Shown here one piece after another: positions 54,455 through 63,747 of a DNA stretch of 64,000 nt. Location: positions 20,296,501-20,360,500 of the forward strand of contig OY992528.1 in assembly GCA_963921215.1 (NCBI GenBank), written 5' to 3'. The notes under the pieces are model-generated. The model did not search any database and had not been told where the DNA came from. It worked only from the letters and a program-made list of their open reading frames with translations. The stretch comes from Scoparia ambigualis (taxonomy: Eukaryota > Arthropoda > Insecta > Lepidoptera > Crambidae). The translations under genes were made by a program, and so were the position numbers. The stretch's first letter is position 1; each line of letters starts with the position of its first letter.

Positions 54455-55175
54455 AATTTCACGAAACGTCCTGCCTGTCGCGACGCGTTCGAGTATTGTG
54501 CGAACAACTCAAAAGATATACTTATCCATATCTAATATACATATCTAACTGTATTATAAATAATATACTTTATCTATCAGTACATCGGTACATCGCATTT
54601 GATCTTGTTTTTATGGCGATAGTTAATCATGACGCATTACGTAAATATGAAATATTAATCTACTGATTAAAAAGCAATTCCACTTTTACTAACTGTATCC
54701 CTTTGGCTATATACAAAGCTGTATCCAATCTTAAATATTTTTCTATTATTTATAATCAAATTCCTTCAATAGCTTTTCCATCATTTATTTTTCGTTTTCT
54801 CTGTCAAGTTTTCAAAATCAATATTCCTTTTTGTGCAATATCAAAAAAAGATATACTTTTATACTTAACAAGGTTTTCTTAATTTGGTTCTGTAACATTC
54901 TTCTCTTCGCTGCGGAGCGGCATTAAGAGGAAACACTACGTCGAAGTGGCATGCAAAATTCTCATACAAAACACAGAAAAACGACGTTTCGTAGTCCTCT
55001 AGCTTGTTTCCTCCGTCAGAACTGGACAAATTTTGGTTACTTTTTCAGCATCGGTTAAAGAAAGAGATTTTCTGTCTGTATGTTTGATTTTATTTTAAAC
55101 CAGTCACTTAATGTTTCTGAAGACGCCTTAAAACGGAGTGATTTGGCTAAATTTTGAAGGCTTCTGGTTATTAAA

Positions 55176-56542
55176 TTAATGAATTAATGCAAAAAAAATC
55201 AAACAACGAGCTATCTTATCTGTCAGATTAGAGCCGAAAAGTGTCTCGTCTCTACGTGTGTCTTCGAGGACCGAAGTTAAAATATTATCCCGTTTTATTA
55301 CCGGTATGTTCTTTATAAGGGTAACCCGGTTTTCTGTCAAGACGTAGTGGAGGTCGGCGAGAATATTGTATCCCTCGAGCATGACCATGATATGATTGAT
55401 GTAACTTTCATCACCTACATTAAAATTCAGCAGCTCCGTTAAGGCTTTACTGATGGCTGCCAGGCCGATGCCCAGCTGATGCTGCTGTTCCTTGATACGA
55501 TGGTCAACAAGTGCTTTGAAATGTCGCAATATGTAACGAACTCCCTCGTTCAGAGTGGGTGCCTCTAAGAGTTTTAGGTTTTCGGGAATCTTGTATTTGA
55601 CCATAAGTGATTCCTTTTGGTTCTCATCCATGCCTTCAATAAGAATCGACTCTCTCTTTTTTTAAGCTCGGGGAGTACATTCGGCCCATATTCTGTTTTG
55701 CCGATGTTTCTAAAAGCCTCTTTCACCATGGGGGAGAGCGTGGACTCGTCATCCTGAATTTTTACGGGTGGAGGAATTGCTGCAGGATTTGGGTCAGCTC
55801 TCTGGACTGGCGGAGTAGGCTGGTGTTCCGCGGGTGGCGGCGAGTGGCCTGGATGCGATTGGCTGCTCTGTTCTTCACCATTTTGATGCTTTTCTTCGCG
55901 AACACCGAAAAACAATGATACATTTATAGGAACTTTTTAGGTTTAAATGTACATACATATAATCACGACTATTAACCAAAAAGGGTTAGTCAGAGACTAG
56001 GCAATGAGGACAGCAAAAGCAATTTGCAATTCTCTGCCATAGACCACTTTTCCACTTTTCCAAACCAATATTGTCGCTAGGTATTTTATTAAAAAATGTT
56101 TGTTTACGTAATTTGTAGCTTGTCGTGAAGGCGACCTTAAGTTAAAACATATTTTTTTGAGAAAATGACGTATTTATCGGCAAGCTACTATCTTTATCCA
56201 AAAATAAATCTACGAGAATTGCTACTTAAAGAGTTTCATAAAAACATATTTATAAAAGCAGTGACTCGCATCTACTGTATAAATTATCATATAACGCGAG
56301 GCGAGAACAATAATTAAATAATTGATAAAACTCACTTTGAATTTCCTTTTCGCGTAATTCCTTTTTTTTCCTTAGATTTTCCTTGTCTTTCTTTATCTTT
56401 TCCTCGTTTTTCTTTAGCTTTTCCATGTCTTTCTTCATTTTTTCCTCATCTTTCTTTATCTTTTCCTCGTCTTTCTTTATCTTTTCTTCGTCTGCATCAA
56501 ACTGTTCCGAGCAGTTCGGCTGTTCAGGGATTTATTTCCCAT
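55176..56542 (-). pseudogene. Array gene unit 27 (edge copy), both exons broken
   Basis: Exon 1 is 56336-56542 and exon 2 is 55176-55932. Ten bases are missing just after the first codons (near 56531-56534), so MGN is followed by a shifted frame that soon ends; only an internal ATG gives the rest of the coil. Exon 2 has the A7 run plus private changes (FFGVREE, PPVKIQ, TLSPMVK). As the last array unit before the 4.4-kb repeats it is the most changed copy, as expected at the edge of a homogenising array. Confidence 0.8.
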
Positions 56543-57009
56543 AATTTCACGAAACGTCCTGCCTGTCGCGACGCGTTCGAGTATTGTGCGAACAACTCAA
56601 AAGATATACTTATCCATATCTAATATACATATCTAACTGTATTATAAATAATATACTTTATCTATCAGTACATCGGTACATCGCATTTGATCTTGTTTTT
56701 ATGGCGATAGTTAATCATGACGCATTACGTAAATATGAAATATTAATCTACTGATTAAAAAGCAATTCCACTTTTACTAACTGTATCCCTTTGGCTATAT
56801 ACAAAGCTGTATCCAATCTTAAATATTTTTCTATTATTTATAATCAAATTCCTTCAATAGCTTTTCCATCATTTATTTTTCGTTTTCTCTGTCAAGTTTT
56901 CAAAATCAATATTCCTTTTTGTGCAATATCAAAAAAAGATATACTTTTATACTTAACAAGGTTTTCTTAATTTGGTTCTGTAACATTCTTCTCCTCGCTG
57001 CGGAGCGGC

Positions 57010-57444
57010 ATTAAGAGGAAACACTACGTCGAAGTGGCATACAAAATTCTCATACAAAACACAGAAAAACGACGTTTCGTAGTCCTCTAGCTTGTTTCCT
57101 CCGTCAGAACTGGACAAATTTTGGTTACTTTTTCAGCATCGGTTAAAGAAAGAGATTTTCTGTCTGTATGTTTGATTTTATTTTAAACCAGTCACTTAAT
57201 GTTTCTGAAGACGCCTTAAAACGGAGTGATTTCGCTAAATTTTGAAGGCTTCTGGTTATTAAATTAATGAATTAATGCACAAAAATCAAACATTAAGACA
57301 TATAAAATCTCTTTCTTTAACCGATGCTAGAAAAGTAATAAAAATTTTACACAGTTCTGAAAGAGGAAACAGGGTACTACGTCGTTTTTCTGTGTATTGT
57401 ATGAGAATTTTGCATGCCACGTCGACGCAGTGTTTCCTCTTAAT
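57010..57444. repeat. Imperfect inverted repeat, first copy
   Basis: The arm at about 57010-57179 and the arm at about 57281-57444 are reverse complements at roughly 80-85% by eye, with a spacer of about 100 bp. Shared blocks include AAGAGGAAACACT, GCAAAATTCTCATACAA and AGCATCGGTTAAAGAAAG. The left arm is also present in every 2.09-kb unit; the right arm survives there only as its first 13 or so bases. A transcript across it could fold into a long hairpin. Confidence 0.8.
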
Positions 57445-57785
57445 AGTGGTGGAAGCTGGAACCATCTCCTGAGCTCGCAGTAGTGTGACGCCGCGCGTCA
57501 TGTGTCGGCCGGCGATGATCTTGCCTCGAGGCCACACATTGCGTAGCGCGCTGGGATCTGCAACAAGTACAATATCGCCTACGCAAACATAATATTCGTC
57601 GTCCCTGTTCCACTTTTGACTTTCACGTAGACTAAACTTGGCAGAAATTCTTTCACCCATTGTGTCCAAAAGTGAACAAATCTGTATCCCACAATTGTCC
57701 GGGTCTCGGTAGAGGATTTAAGGTGCCTATTAAGAAGTGGTTTGGGGTAAGCGCCTCCTCCTCATTTGGGTCTGTCGAATGTCGG
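57445..57785 (-). pseudogene. BEL/Pao retrotransposon integrase C-terminal remnant (first copy)
   Basis: Reading on the minus strand there is LTPNHFLIGT, then HFWTQWVKEFLP, then VGDIVLVADPSALRNVWPRG. In BEL/Pao elements these mark the end of integrase and the following DUF5641-type domain. They lie in different frames, so at least one frameshift separates them (near 57640). A 74-bp deletion near 57510 removes the GRDGRVCMVDI segment that the second copy keeps. The frame then runs open into the right arm of the inverted repeat. It is a dead fragment of integrase (no protease, reverse transcriptase or catalytic core here). Confidence 0.8.
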
Positions 57786-57828
57786 TCTCCACCACTTGCG
57801 ACGATACTTGCGTGGTAGTCTGTACGTT

Positions 57829-58506
57829 TTATGCGAGAGAGACAGACTTGCTCGGCCTCCTAGCCCCCGCCACCGCGCGTGAGCGGGACGGCTGCACGTC
57901 GTCGTCTTTCTTCGGACTCGAAACCGAACTGTTTTTGTCAGTATGTTCAAAGTTTGTCGTTGGCAAAATATTCACATCATCGCCGGTAGAGGGAAAATGA
58001 GATATCCCCATCGGCCCGCTATCAAGCAAAAAAGCCCCTCTTTTTTAAGTATTCACATTATTGCATGAAAAATTATTTACAATTGCACTCATTTTTAGGT
58101 TTTCTATTTCCATCTGTAATGCTCGTAAATCTTCCTGGGTCGCATATTTTTCCTCGAAGCTTTTTATATCAGCACGCATAACAACTAAGTCTTTCAATAA
58201 TTTTGTCACATCGACATGATTGAAAGAGACCGGTGGCAATTTTTGCAAATCTCGGGCCACAAAAATAGGAACATGTTCCGGATCCACTTCCTTTATAAGG
58301 CAGATGATATCCTCAAGGTCTCTTTGCTTTTTTCCGTCTTTTCTGCGGGATTTTTTCCGTTGATTGGTCGTAACGGATTCAAACAGGAGATTCTTCGCCT
58401 CTTCAACATCAGGTTCCGAGAACGCCGTCAGACAGATCCTGATTATGGATTCATTATCCATAACGTCGTGCTTGTTTTGGATAAAAGATAGCACTTCATT
58501 TATCAC
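57829..58506 (-). pseudogene. LINE-like ORF1 N-terminal fragment (first copy)
   Basis: A 153-codon frame starts MINEVLSFIQNK at 58506 and ends at a TAA (58045-58047). The same frame continues past the stop as KRGAFLLDSGPMGIS and an S/P/K-rich linker until a second stop at 57829. It contains DIICLIKEVDPEHVPIFVARD and a coiled-coil-like VTKLLKDLVVMRADIKSFEEK stretch. I recall this protein type as widely repeated in Lepidoptera in front of a LINE (CR1-like) ORF1, but could not search. The RNA-binding C-terminal part is absent; it is replaced by the BEL remnant. The second stop is CAA in the other copy, so that break is recent. Confidence 0.5.
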
Positions 58507-58785
58507 TATATTACAATGACTACACTTTAACTTGTTTTAGAGCGCCATCGTACACAAAACACACCCACACTCCAGCGCTGTGTGAGCGAGACTGCAAAAA
58601 TACAAAATATTTTATTATCAGCCACAGTTTAGTTAATACAAATAAAAATGTACAATTATCATTCTTCTTCGGGTTCATAAGTAATGGATGATTCTAATGA
58701 TAAGTAATGCATTATCTTCATTTAACTCTTTAGCATCGGATAAAAATACTTTTTGTGTTTATAAGATATATATAATTTACGTTTA
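58507..58785. other. AT-rich non-coding stretch
   Basis: No convincing frame. It could be the 5' untranslated part of the LINE-like fragment, since it precedes its start on the minus strand, but no motif supports that. Confidence 0.3.
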
Positions 58786-58941
58786 GTTCGGCTATGACTA
58801 CGCTATCTCACCGGAACCCAAAATGTCCGACTGCTCTCCTGAGTTTTTCGACAATTTTCAAATTTTTTTTCATACAAACCTTAGCCAATTACGGCACAAC
58901 AAAAAATCAGCCAAATCGGTCGAGCCGTTCTAAAGTAATGC
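58786..58941. repeat. Interspersed-repeat motif, first copy
   Basis: The segment with TCATACAAACCTTAGCC and then AAATCGGTCGAGCCGTTCT resembles a sequence I remember as scattered through lepidopteran genomes in the tails of several element types. Assignment to one family is not possible from this piece. Confidence 0.4.
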
Positions 58942-59345
58942 TCCGTCATTAATGTGGCAATTGAATTTAATTATACACCGTTTTATATTAGTGCTTGTAT
59001 TTCCGCAAGTGATTTGACCAGACCAAAAAACTGAATAATATGGTTGATTAAGTCCATTAATCGAAGTAGTGTTAAAAACGAAAAGCATCGTTTTAATGTA
59101 ATCATGCAATATAATAAAGGCAAAAACATGTTGTAATAATTGCTGTGACAGTTTTACAAAAACGAATTGAAAACTAAACTTGTAAATATGCGAGACTGCC
59201 TCAAGCATAAGTATAAACAAAATTTTTAAACGGGATTTAACACATCACAAACTCCCCTTAGTACCTATGTGTTTTAGGCATATTTTTTAAACCCGGTGGT
59301 ACTGTAGTATTGGTGTATCCTGATGTGGATGGTCGTTGACGTAAG
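58942..59345. other. Unassigned AT-rich stretch
   Basis: It contains one 96-codon minus-strand frame without a usual start or recognisable protein features. The sequence is probably the remainder of a mobile element. Nothing else is recognised. Confidence 0.3.
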
Positions 59346-59500
59346 TCATATCCTCTTATATAAGGGTGAGTGGCGATCCGCGCGTCGACTGATGCTCTGC
59401 GCTCGGGCCGCGGCGCGCCCGGCGGCGGCGAGCGGGGGCGGCCTGACCCGTTCGGCGGGTTGGCACGACGACGCTCCGGCGTCCTAGGAGCAGCGTACAG
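59346..59500. promoter_or_regulatory. GC-rich block behind a TATATAA element (possible LTR promoter)
   Basis: TATATAA at 59357-59363 is followed by about 120 bp that are strikingly GC- and CpG-rich in an otherwise AT-rich window. The block includes GGCCGCGGCGCGCCCGG and several CGACG steps, and abuts the 3' end of the diverged gene. This layout would suit a retrotransposon LTR promoter firing rightward, antisense to the gene. On the minus strand there is an ATCAGTC initiator-like site. No LTR ends were identified. Confidence 0.3.
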
Positions 59501-60870
59501 TTTTTTTACGAGTCGCTATCTCATCTGTGAGATTAGAACCGAAAAGAGTCTCGTCTCTGCGTGTGTCTTTGAGGACCGGAGCTAAAACATTATCTCGTTG
59601 TACTGCTTTCTTTAAAATTTTTTGGCGGTTTTCTGTCATGTTGTAGTGGAGGTCGGCAAGAATATTGTATCCGTCGACAATGCCCACGATCTGTTTGTGG
59701 TATCTTTGTTGAGCTACTTTGATGTTCAGTAGCTCTGTCAAGGCTTTGCTGATGGCTGCCAGGCCGATGCCCAGCTGATTCTGCTGAGCCTGGATATGAG
59801 CGTCACCTTTCATTCTTGAATTTAGATATTTGACACAAAGTTCTTCGTTTAAAATTGGTGCTTTTAAGAGTTTTAGGTTTTCGGGAATCTTGTACTTGGC
59901 TATAAGTGATCCCTTCTTGTTCGGTTCCAGGCCTTGAACAAGAGTCTTCTTACTCAAATTAAAGACAGAGTGTACAATCGACCCATATTCATTTGTATTG
60001 CTCGAGTTGCTAAAAGCCTCTTCCACCATGACGTGGAGTGTGGGCTCGTCATCATGAACTTCTCCGGGTGAAGGAATTTGTGGAGGATTTGGCTGAGCTC
60101 TCTGGATGGTCAGTCGCGGCGGAGTGGGCTGGTGTACCGCGGGTGGCGGCGGGCTGCCTGAATCCGATGAGCTGCTCTGTTTTTCACCACTTTCAAGCTC
60201 TTCTTCACGTGAACCTAAAAACAATGATACCTTTATAAGAACTTATATAGGTTTAAGTGTACTACATACATACATATAATCACGACTATTATCACAGAAG
60301 GGTTAGTCAGAGACTAGGCAATGAGGACAGCAAAAGCAATTTGCAGTTCTCTGCCATAGACCACTTTTCCACTTTTCCAAACCAATATTGTCGCTAGGTA
60401 TTTTATTAAAAAATGTTTGTTTACGTAATTTGTAGCTTGTCGTGAAGGCGACCTTAAGTTAAAACATATTTTTTTTGAGAAAATGACGTATTTATCGGCA
60501 AGCTACTATCTTTATCCAAAAATAAATCTACGAGAATTGCTACTTAAAGAGTTTCATAAAAACATATTTATAAAAGCAGTGACTCGCATCTACTGTATAA
60601 ATTATCATATAACGCGAGGCGAGAACAATAATTAAATAATTGATAAAACTCACTTTGAATTTCCTTTTCGCGTAATTCCTTTTTTTTCCTTAGATTTTCC
60701 TTGTCTTTCTTTATCTTTTCCTCGTTTTTCTTTAGCTTTTCCATGTCTTTCTTCATTTTTTCCTCATCTTTCTTTATCTTTTCCTCGTCTTTCTTTATCT
60801 TTTCTTCGTCTGCATCAAACTGTTCCGAGCAGTTCGGCTGTTCAGGGATTTTCTTTTTATTATTTCCCAT
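59484..60870 (-). CDS. Diverged intact paralog of the array gene
   Basis: Exon 1 (60654-60870) has the same predicted protein as the array consensus. Exon 2 (59484-60214) is clearly older and diverged. They join in phase to 315 residues. Exon 2 keeps the order of proline-rich region (PPPPAVHQPTPP), NQLGIGLAAISKALTELL, GYNILADLHY and RRDETLFG, then ends in a different short tail (ATRKKTVRCS). There is no A-run lesion. Its acceptor TTGTTTTTAG|GT is a far better splice site than anything in the array copies and preserves phase. This supports a real spliced gene and shows which state is ancestral. The protein role is unknown; resemblance to DIRS/PAT gag-like proteins is from memory. Confidence 0.75.
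60215..60653 (-). other. Intron of the diverged paralog (439 bp)
   Basis: The donor GTGAGT is at 60648-60653 and the acceptor TTGTTTTTAG ends at 60215, with a good pyrimidine tract. The 8-bp CTTTTCCA duplication is present, which suggests that the longer form is ancestral in the array. Confidence 0.75.
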
Positions 60871-61602
60871 AATTTCACGAAACGTCCTGCCTGTCGCGAC
60901 GCGTTCGAGTATTGTGCGAACAACTCAAAAGATATACTTATCCATATCTAATATACATATCTAACTGTATTATAAATAATATACTTTATCTATCAGTACA
61001 TCGGTACATCGCATTTGATCTTGTTTTTATGGCGATAGTTAATCATGACGCATTACGTAAATATGAAATATTGATCTACTGATTAAAAAGCAATTCCACT
61101 TTTACTAACTGTATCCCTTTGGCTATATACAAAGCTGTATCCAATCTTAAATATTTTTCTATTATTTATAATCAAATTCCTTCAATAGCTTTTCCATCAT
61201 TTATTTTTCGTTTTCTCTGTCAAGTTTTCAAAATCAATATTCCTTTTTGTGCAATATCAAAAAAAGATATACTTTTATACTTAAAAAGGTTTTCTTAATT
61301 TGGTTATGTAACATTCTTCTCCTCGCTGCGGAGCGGCATTAAGAGGAAACACTACGTCGAAGTGGCATGCAAAATTCTCATACAAAACACAGAAAAACGA
61401 CGTTTCGTAGTCCTCTAGCTTGTTTCCTCCGTCAGAACTGGACAAATTTTGGTTACTTTTTCAGCATCGGTTAAAGAAAGAGATTTTCTGTCTGTATGTT
61501 TGATTTTATTTTAAACCAGTCACTTAATGTTTCTGAAGACGCCTTAAAACGGAGTGATTTCGCTAAATTTTGAAGGCTTCTGGTTATTAAATTAATGAAT
61601 TA
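60871..61602. other. Spacer upstream of the diverged paralog
   Basis: Nearly identical to the array spacers, including the CpG patch before the ATG, the AT-rich tract and the left arm of the inverted repeat. No gene is seen. The close match here contrasts with the diverged exon 2, so exchange with the array reached the spacer, exon 1 and much of the intron but stopped before exon 2. Confidence 0.6.
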
Positions 61603-61772
61603 ATGCAAAAAAATCAAACATTAAGATATATAAAATCTCTTTCTTTAACCGATGCTCGAAAAGTAATAAAAATTTTACACAGTTCTGAAAGAGGAAACAG
61701 GGTACTACGTCGTTTTTCTGTGTATTGTATGAGAATTTTGCATGCCACGTCGACGCAGTGTTTCCTCTTAAT
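61338..61772. repeat. Imperfect inverted repeat, second copy
   Basis: The arms lie at about 61338-61507 and 61609-61772, with the same arms and spacer as at 57010-57444 and a handful of base differences. Confidence 0.8.
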
Positions 61773-62187
61773 AGTGGTGGAAGCTGGAACCATCTCCTGA
61801 GCTCGCAGTAGTGTGACGCCGCGCGTCATGTGTCGGCCGCGCAGGGTCTCACCTGCGTGGCGATGTCGACCATGCAAACACGGCCGTCTCGGCCGGGCAG
61901 GGTTGATCGGCAGGCGATGATCTTGCCTCGAGGCCACACATTGCGTAGCGCGCTGGGATCTGCAACAAGTACAATATCGCCTACGCAAACATAATATTCG
62001 TCGTCCCTGTTCCACTTTTGACTTTCATGTAGACTAAACTTGGCAGAAATTCTTTCACCCATTGTGTCCAAAAGTGAACAAATCTGTATCCCACAATTGT
62101 CCGGGTCTCGGTAGAGGATTTAAGGTGCCTATTAAGAAGTGGTTTGGGGTAAGCGCCTCCTTCTCATTTGGGTCTGTCGAATGTCGG
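61773..62187 (-). pseudogene. BEL/Pao integrase C-terminal remnant (second, longer copy)
   Basis: This copy keeps the segment deleted in the first: after ADPSALRNVWPRG comes LPGRDGRVCMVDIATQ, the usual end of the DUF5641-type domain. The frame breaks directly after this, where GETLRGRHMTRG continues in another frame. The HFW motif is again out of frame near 62045. It is a non-functional remnant. Confidence 0.8.
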
Positions 62188-62908
62188 TCTCCACCACTTG
62201 CGACGATACTTGCGTGGTAGTCTGTACGTTTTGTGCGAGAGAGACAGACTTGCTCGGCCTCCTAGCCCCCGCCACCGCGCGTGAGCGGGACGGCTGCACG
62301 TCGTCGTCTTTCTTCGGACTCGAAACCGAACTGTTTTTGTCAGTATGTTCAAAGTTTGTCGTTGGCAAAATATTCACATCATCGCCGGTAGAAGGAAAAT
62401 TAGATATCCCCATCGGCCCGCTATCAAGCAAAAAAGCCCCTCTTTTTTAAGTATTCACATTATTGCATGAAAAATTATTCACAATTGCACTCATTTTTAG
62501 GTTTTCTATTTCCATCTGTAATGCTCGTAAATCTTCCTGGGTCGCATATTTTTCCTCGAAGCTTTTTATATCAGCACGCATAACAACTAAGTCTTTCAAT
62601 AATTTTGTCACATCGACATGATTGAAAGAGACCGGTGGCAATTTTTGCAAATCTCGGGCCACAAAAATAGGAACATGTTCCGGATCCACTTCCTTTATAA
62701 GGCAGATGATATCCTCAAGGTCTCTTTGCTTTTTTCCGTCTTTTCTGCGGGATTTTTTCCGTTGATTGGTCGTAACGGATTCAAACAGGAGATTCTTCGC
62801 CTCTTCAACATCAGGTTCCGAGAACGCCGTCAGACAGATCCTGATTATGGATTCATTATCCATAACGTCGTGCTTGTTTTGGATAAAAGATAGCACTTCA
62901 TTTATCAC
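62188..62908 (-). pseudogene. LINE-like ORF1 N-terminal fragment (second copy)
   Basis: The 153-codon frame 62447-62908 is identical in protein to the first copy, with the same TAA after NNVNT. The continuation past that stop stays open to 62132 here, because CAA replaces the TAA seen at 57829, and runs into the BEL remnant. The boundary of the two elements lies near 62187. Confidence 0.5.
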
Positions 62909-63187
62909 TATATTACAATGACTACACTTTAACTTGTTTTAGAGCGCCATCGTACACAAAACACACCCACACTCCAGCGCTGTGTGAGCGAGACTGCAAA
63001 AATACAAAATATTTTATTATCAGCCACAGTTTAGTTAATACAAATAAAAATGTACAATTATCATTCTTCTTCAGGTTCATAAGTAATGGATGATTCTAAT
63101 GATAAGTAATGCATTATCTTCATTTAACTCTCTAGCATCGGATAAAAATACTTTTTGTGTTTATAAGATATATATAATTTACGTTTA
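62909..63187. other. AT-rich non-coding stretch (second copy)
   Basis: Duplicate of 58507-58785. Nothing recognisable beyond that. Confidence 0.3.
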
Positions 63188-63343
63188 GTTCGGCTATGAC
63201 TACGCTATCTCACCGGAACCCAAAATGACCGACTGCTCTCCTGAGTTTTTCGACAATTTTCAAATTTTTTTTCATACAAACCTCAGCCAATTACGGCACA
63301 ACAAAAAATCAGCCAAATCGGTCGAGCCGTTCTAAAGTAATGC
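63188..63343. repeat. Interspersed-repeat motif, second copy
   Basis: Duplicate of 58786-58941 with isolated changes (for example AACCTCAGCC instead of AACCTTAGCC). Confidence 0.4.
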
Positions 63344-63747
63344 TCCGTCATTAATGTGGCAATTGAATTTAATTATACACCGTTTTATATTAGTGCTTGT
63401 ATTTCCGCAAGTGATTTGACCAGACCAAAAAACTGAATAATATGGTTGATTAAGTCCATTAATCGAAGTAGTGTTAAAAACGAAAAGCATCGTTTTAATG
63501 TAATCATGCAATATAATAAAGGCAAAAACATGTTGTAATAATTGCTGTGACAGTTTTACAAAAACGAATTGAAAACTAAACTTGTAAATATGCGAGACTG
63601 CCTCAAGCATAAGTATAAACAAAATTTTTAAACGGGATTTAACACATCACAAACTCCCCTTAGTACCTATGTGTTTTAGGCATATTTTTTAAACCCGGTG
63701 GTACTGTAGTATTGGTGTATCCTGATGTGGATGGTCGTTGACGTAAG
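63344..63747. other. Unassigned AT-rich stretch (second copy)
   Basis: Duplicate of 58942-59345. No gene recognised. Confidence 0.3.

Larger units (their letters stand above)
1..57290. repeat. Tandem array of a 2.09-kb gene-bearing unit (27 full copies)
   Basis: Successive exon 2 ends lie 2,088-2,098 bp apart, except for two spacings of 2,056 bp. The whole unit repeats: exon 1, intron, exon 2 and spacer all recur with only scattered single-base changes. Length variants are few: a 2-bp A-run change in exon 2, an 8-bp direct duplication in the intron and a 42-bp loss in the exon 1 coiled coil. The array runs off the left edge and ends on the right at the inverted repeat near 57,281. Near-identity in coding and non-coding parts alike points to recent homogenisation. 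True copy number is unknown because the array exceeds the window. Confidence 0.97.
57010..59598. repeat. 4.4-kb repeat, first copy of the transposon-rich segment
   Basis: This segment recurs at 61338-64000 with very few differences. The offset is 4,328 bp on the left and 4,402 bp on the right; the 74-bp difference is one deletion in this copy near 57510. The two copies flank the diverged gene copy, so a higher-order 4.4-kb tandem unit follows the 2.09-kb array. Confidence 0.9.

Noticed and set aside
1..57290. Assembly collapse or artificial repetition
   Set aside because: Units differ by private substitutions and ordered indels, and block duplications are not exact copies, so real array structure is more likely; raw reads are still needed to be certain.
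57275..57472. 65-codon plus-strand frames here and at 61603-61800
   Set aside because: They are antisense to the BEL remnant tail and lie across the inverted-repeat arm; there is no independent coding signal.
57762..57950. 62-codon minus-strand frame with KKTTTCSRPAHARW (also 62164-62352)
   Set aside because: Another frame of the ORF1-like/BEL junction region; only its last few codons, near the BEL LTPNHF region, could be meaningful.
58216..58491. 91-codon plus-strand frame (also 62618-62893)
   Set aside because: Shadow of the longer MINEV frame on the minus strand, which has recognisable protein character.
58930..59220. 96-codon minus-strand frame (also 63332-63622)
   Set aside because: It starts at a non-ATG codon, has no recognisable features, and is preserved in two copies only because of the recent duplication.
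61614..62015. 133-codon minus-strand frame starting MEQGRRILC
   Set aside because: Its first half is an off-frame reading of the BEL domain; only GETLRGRHMTRG onward matches the domain's end, after a frameshift.
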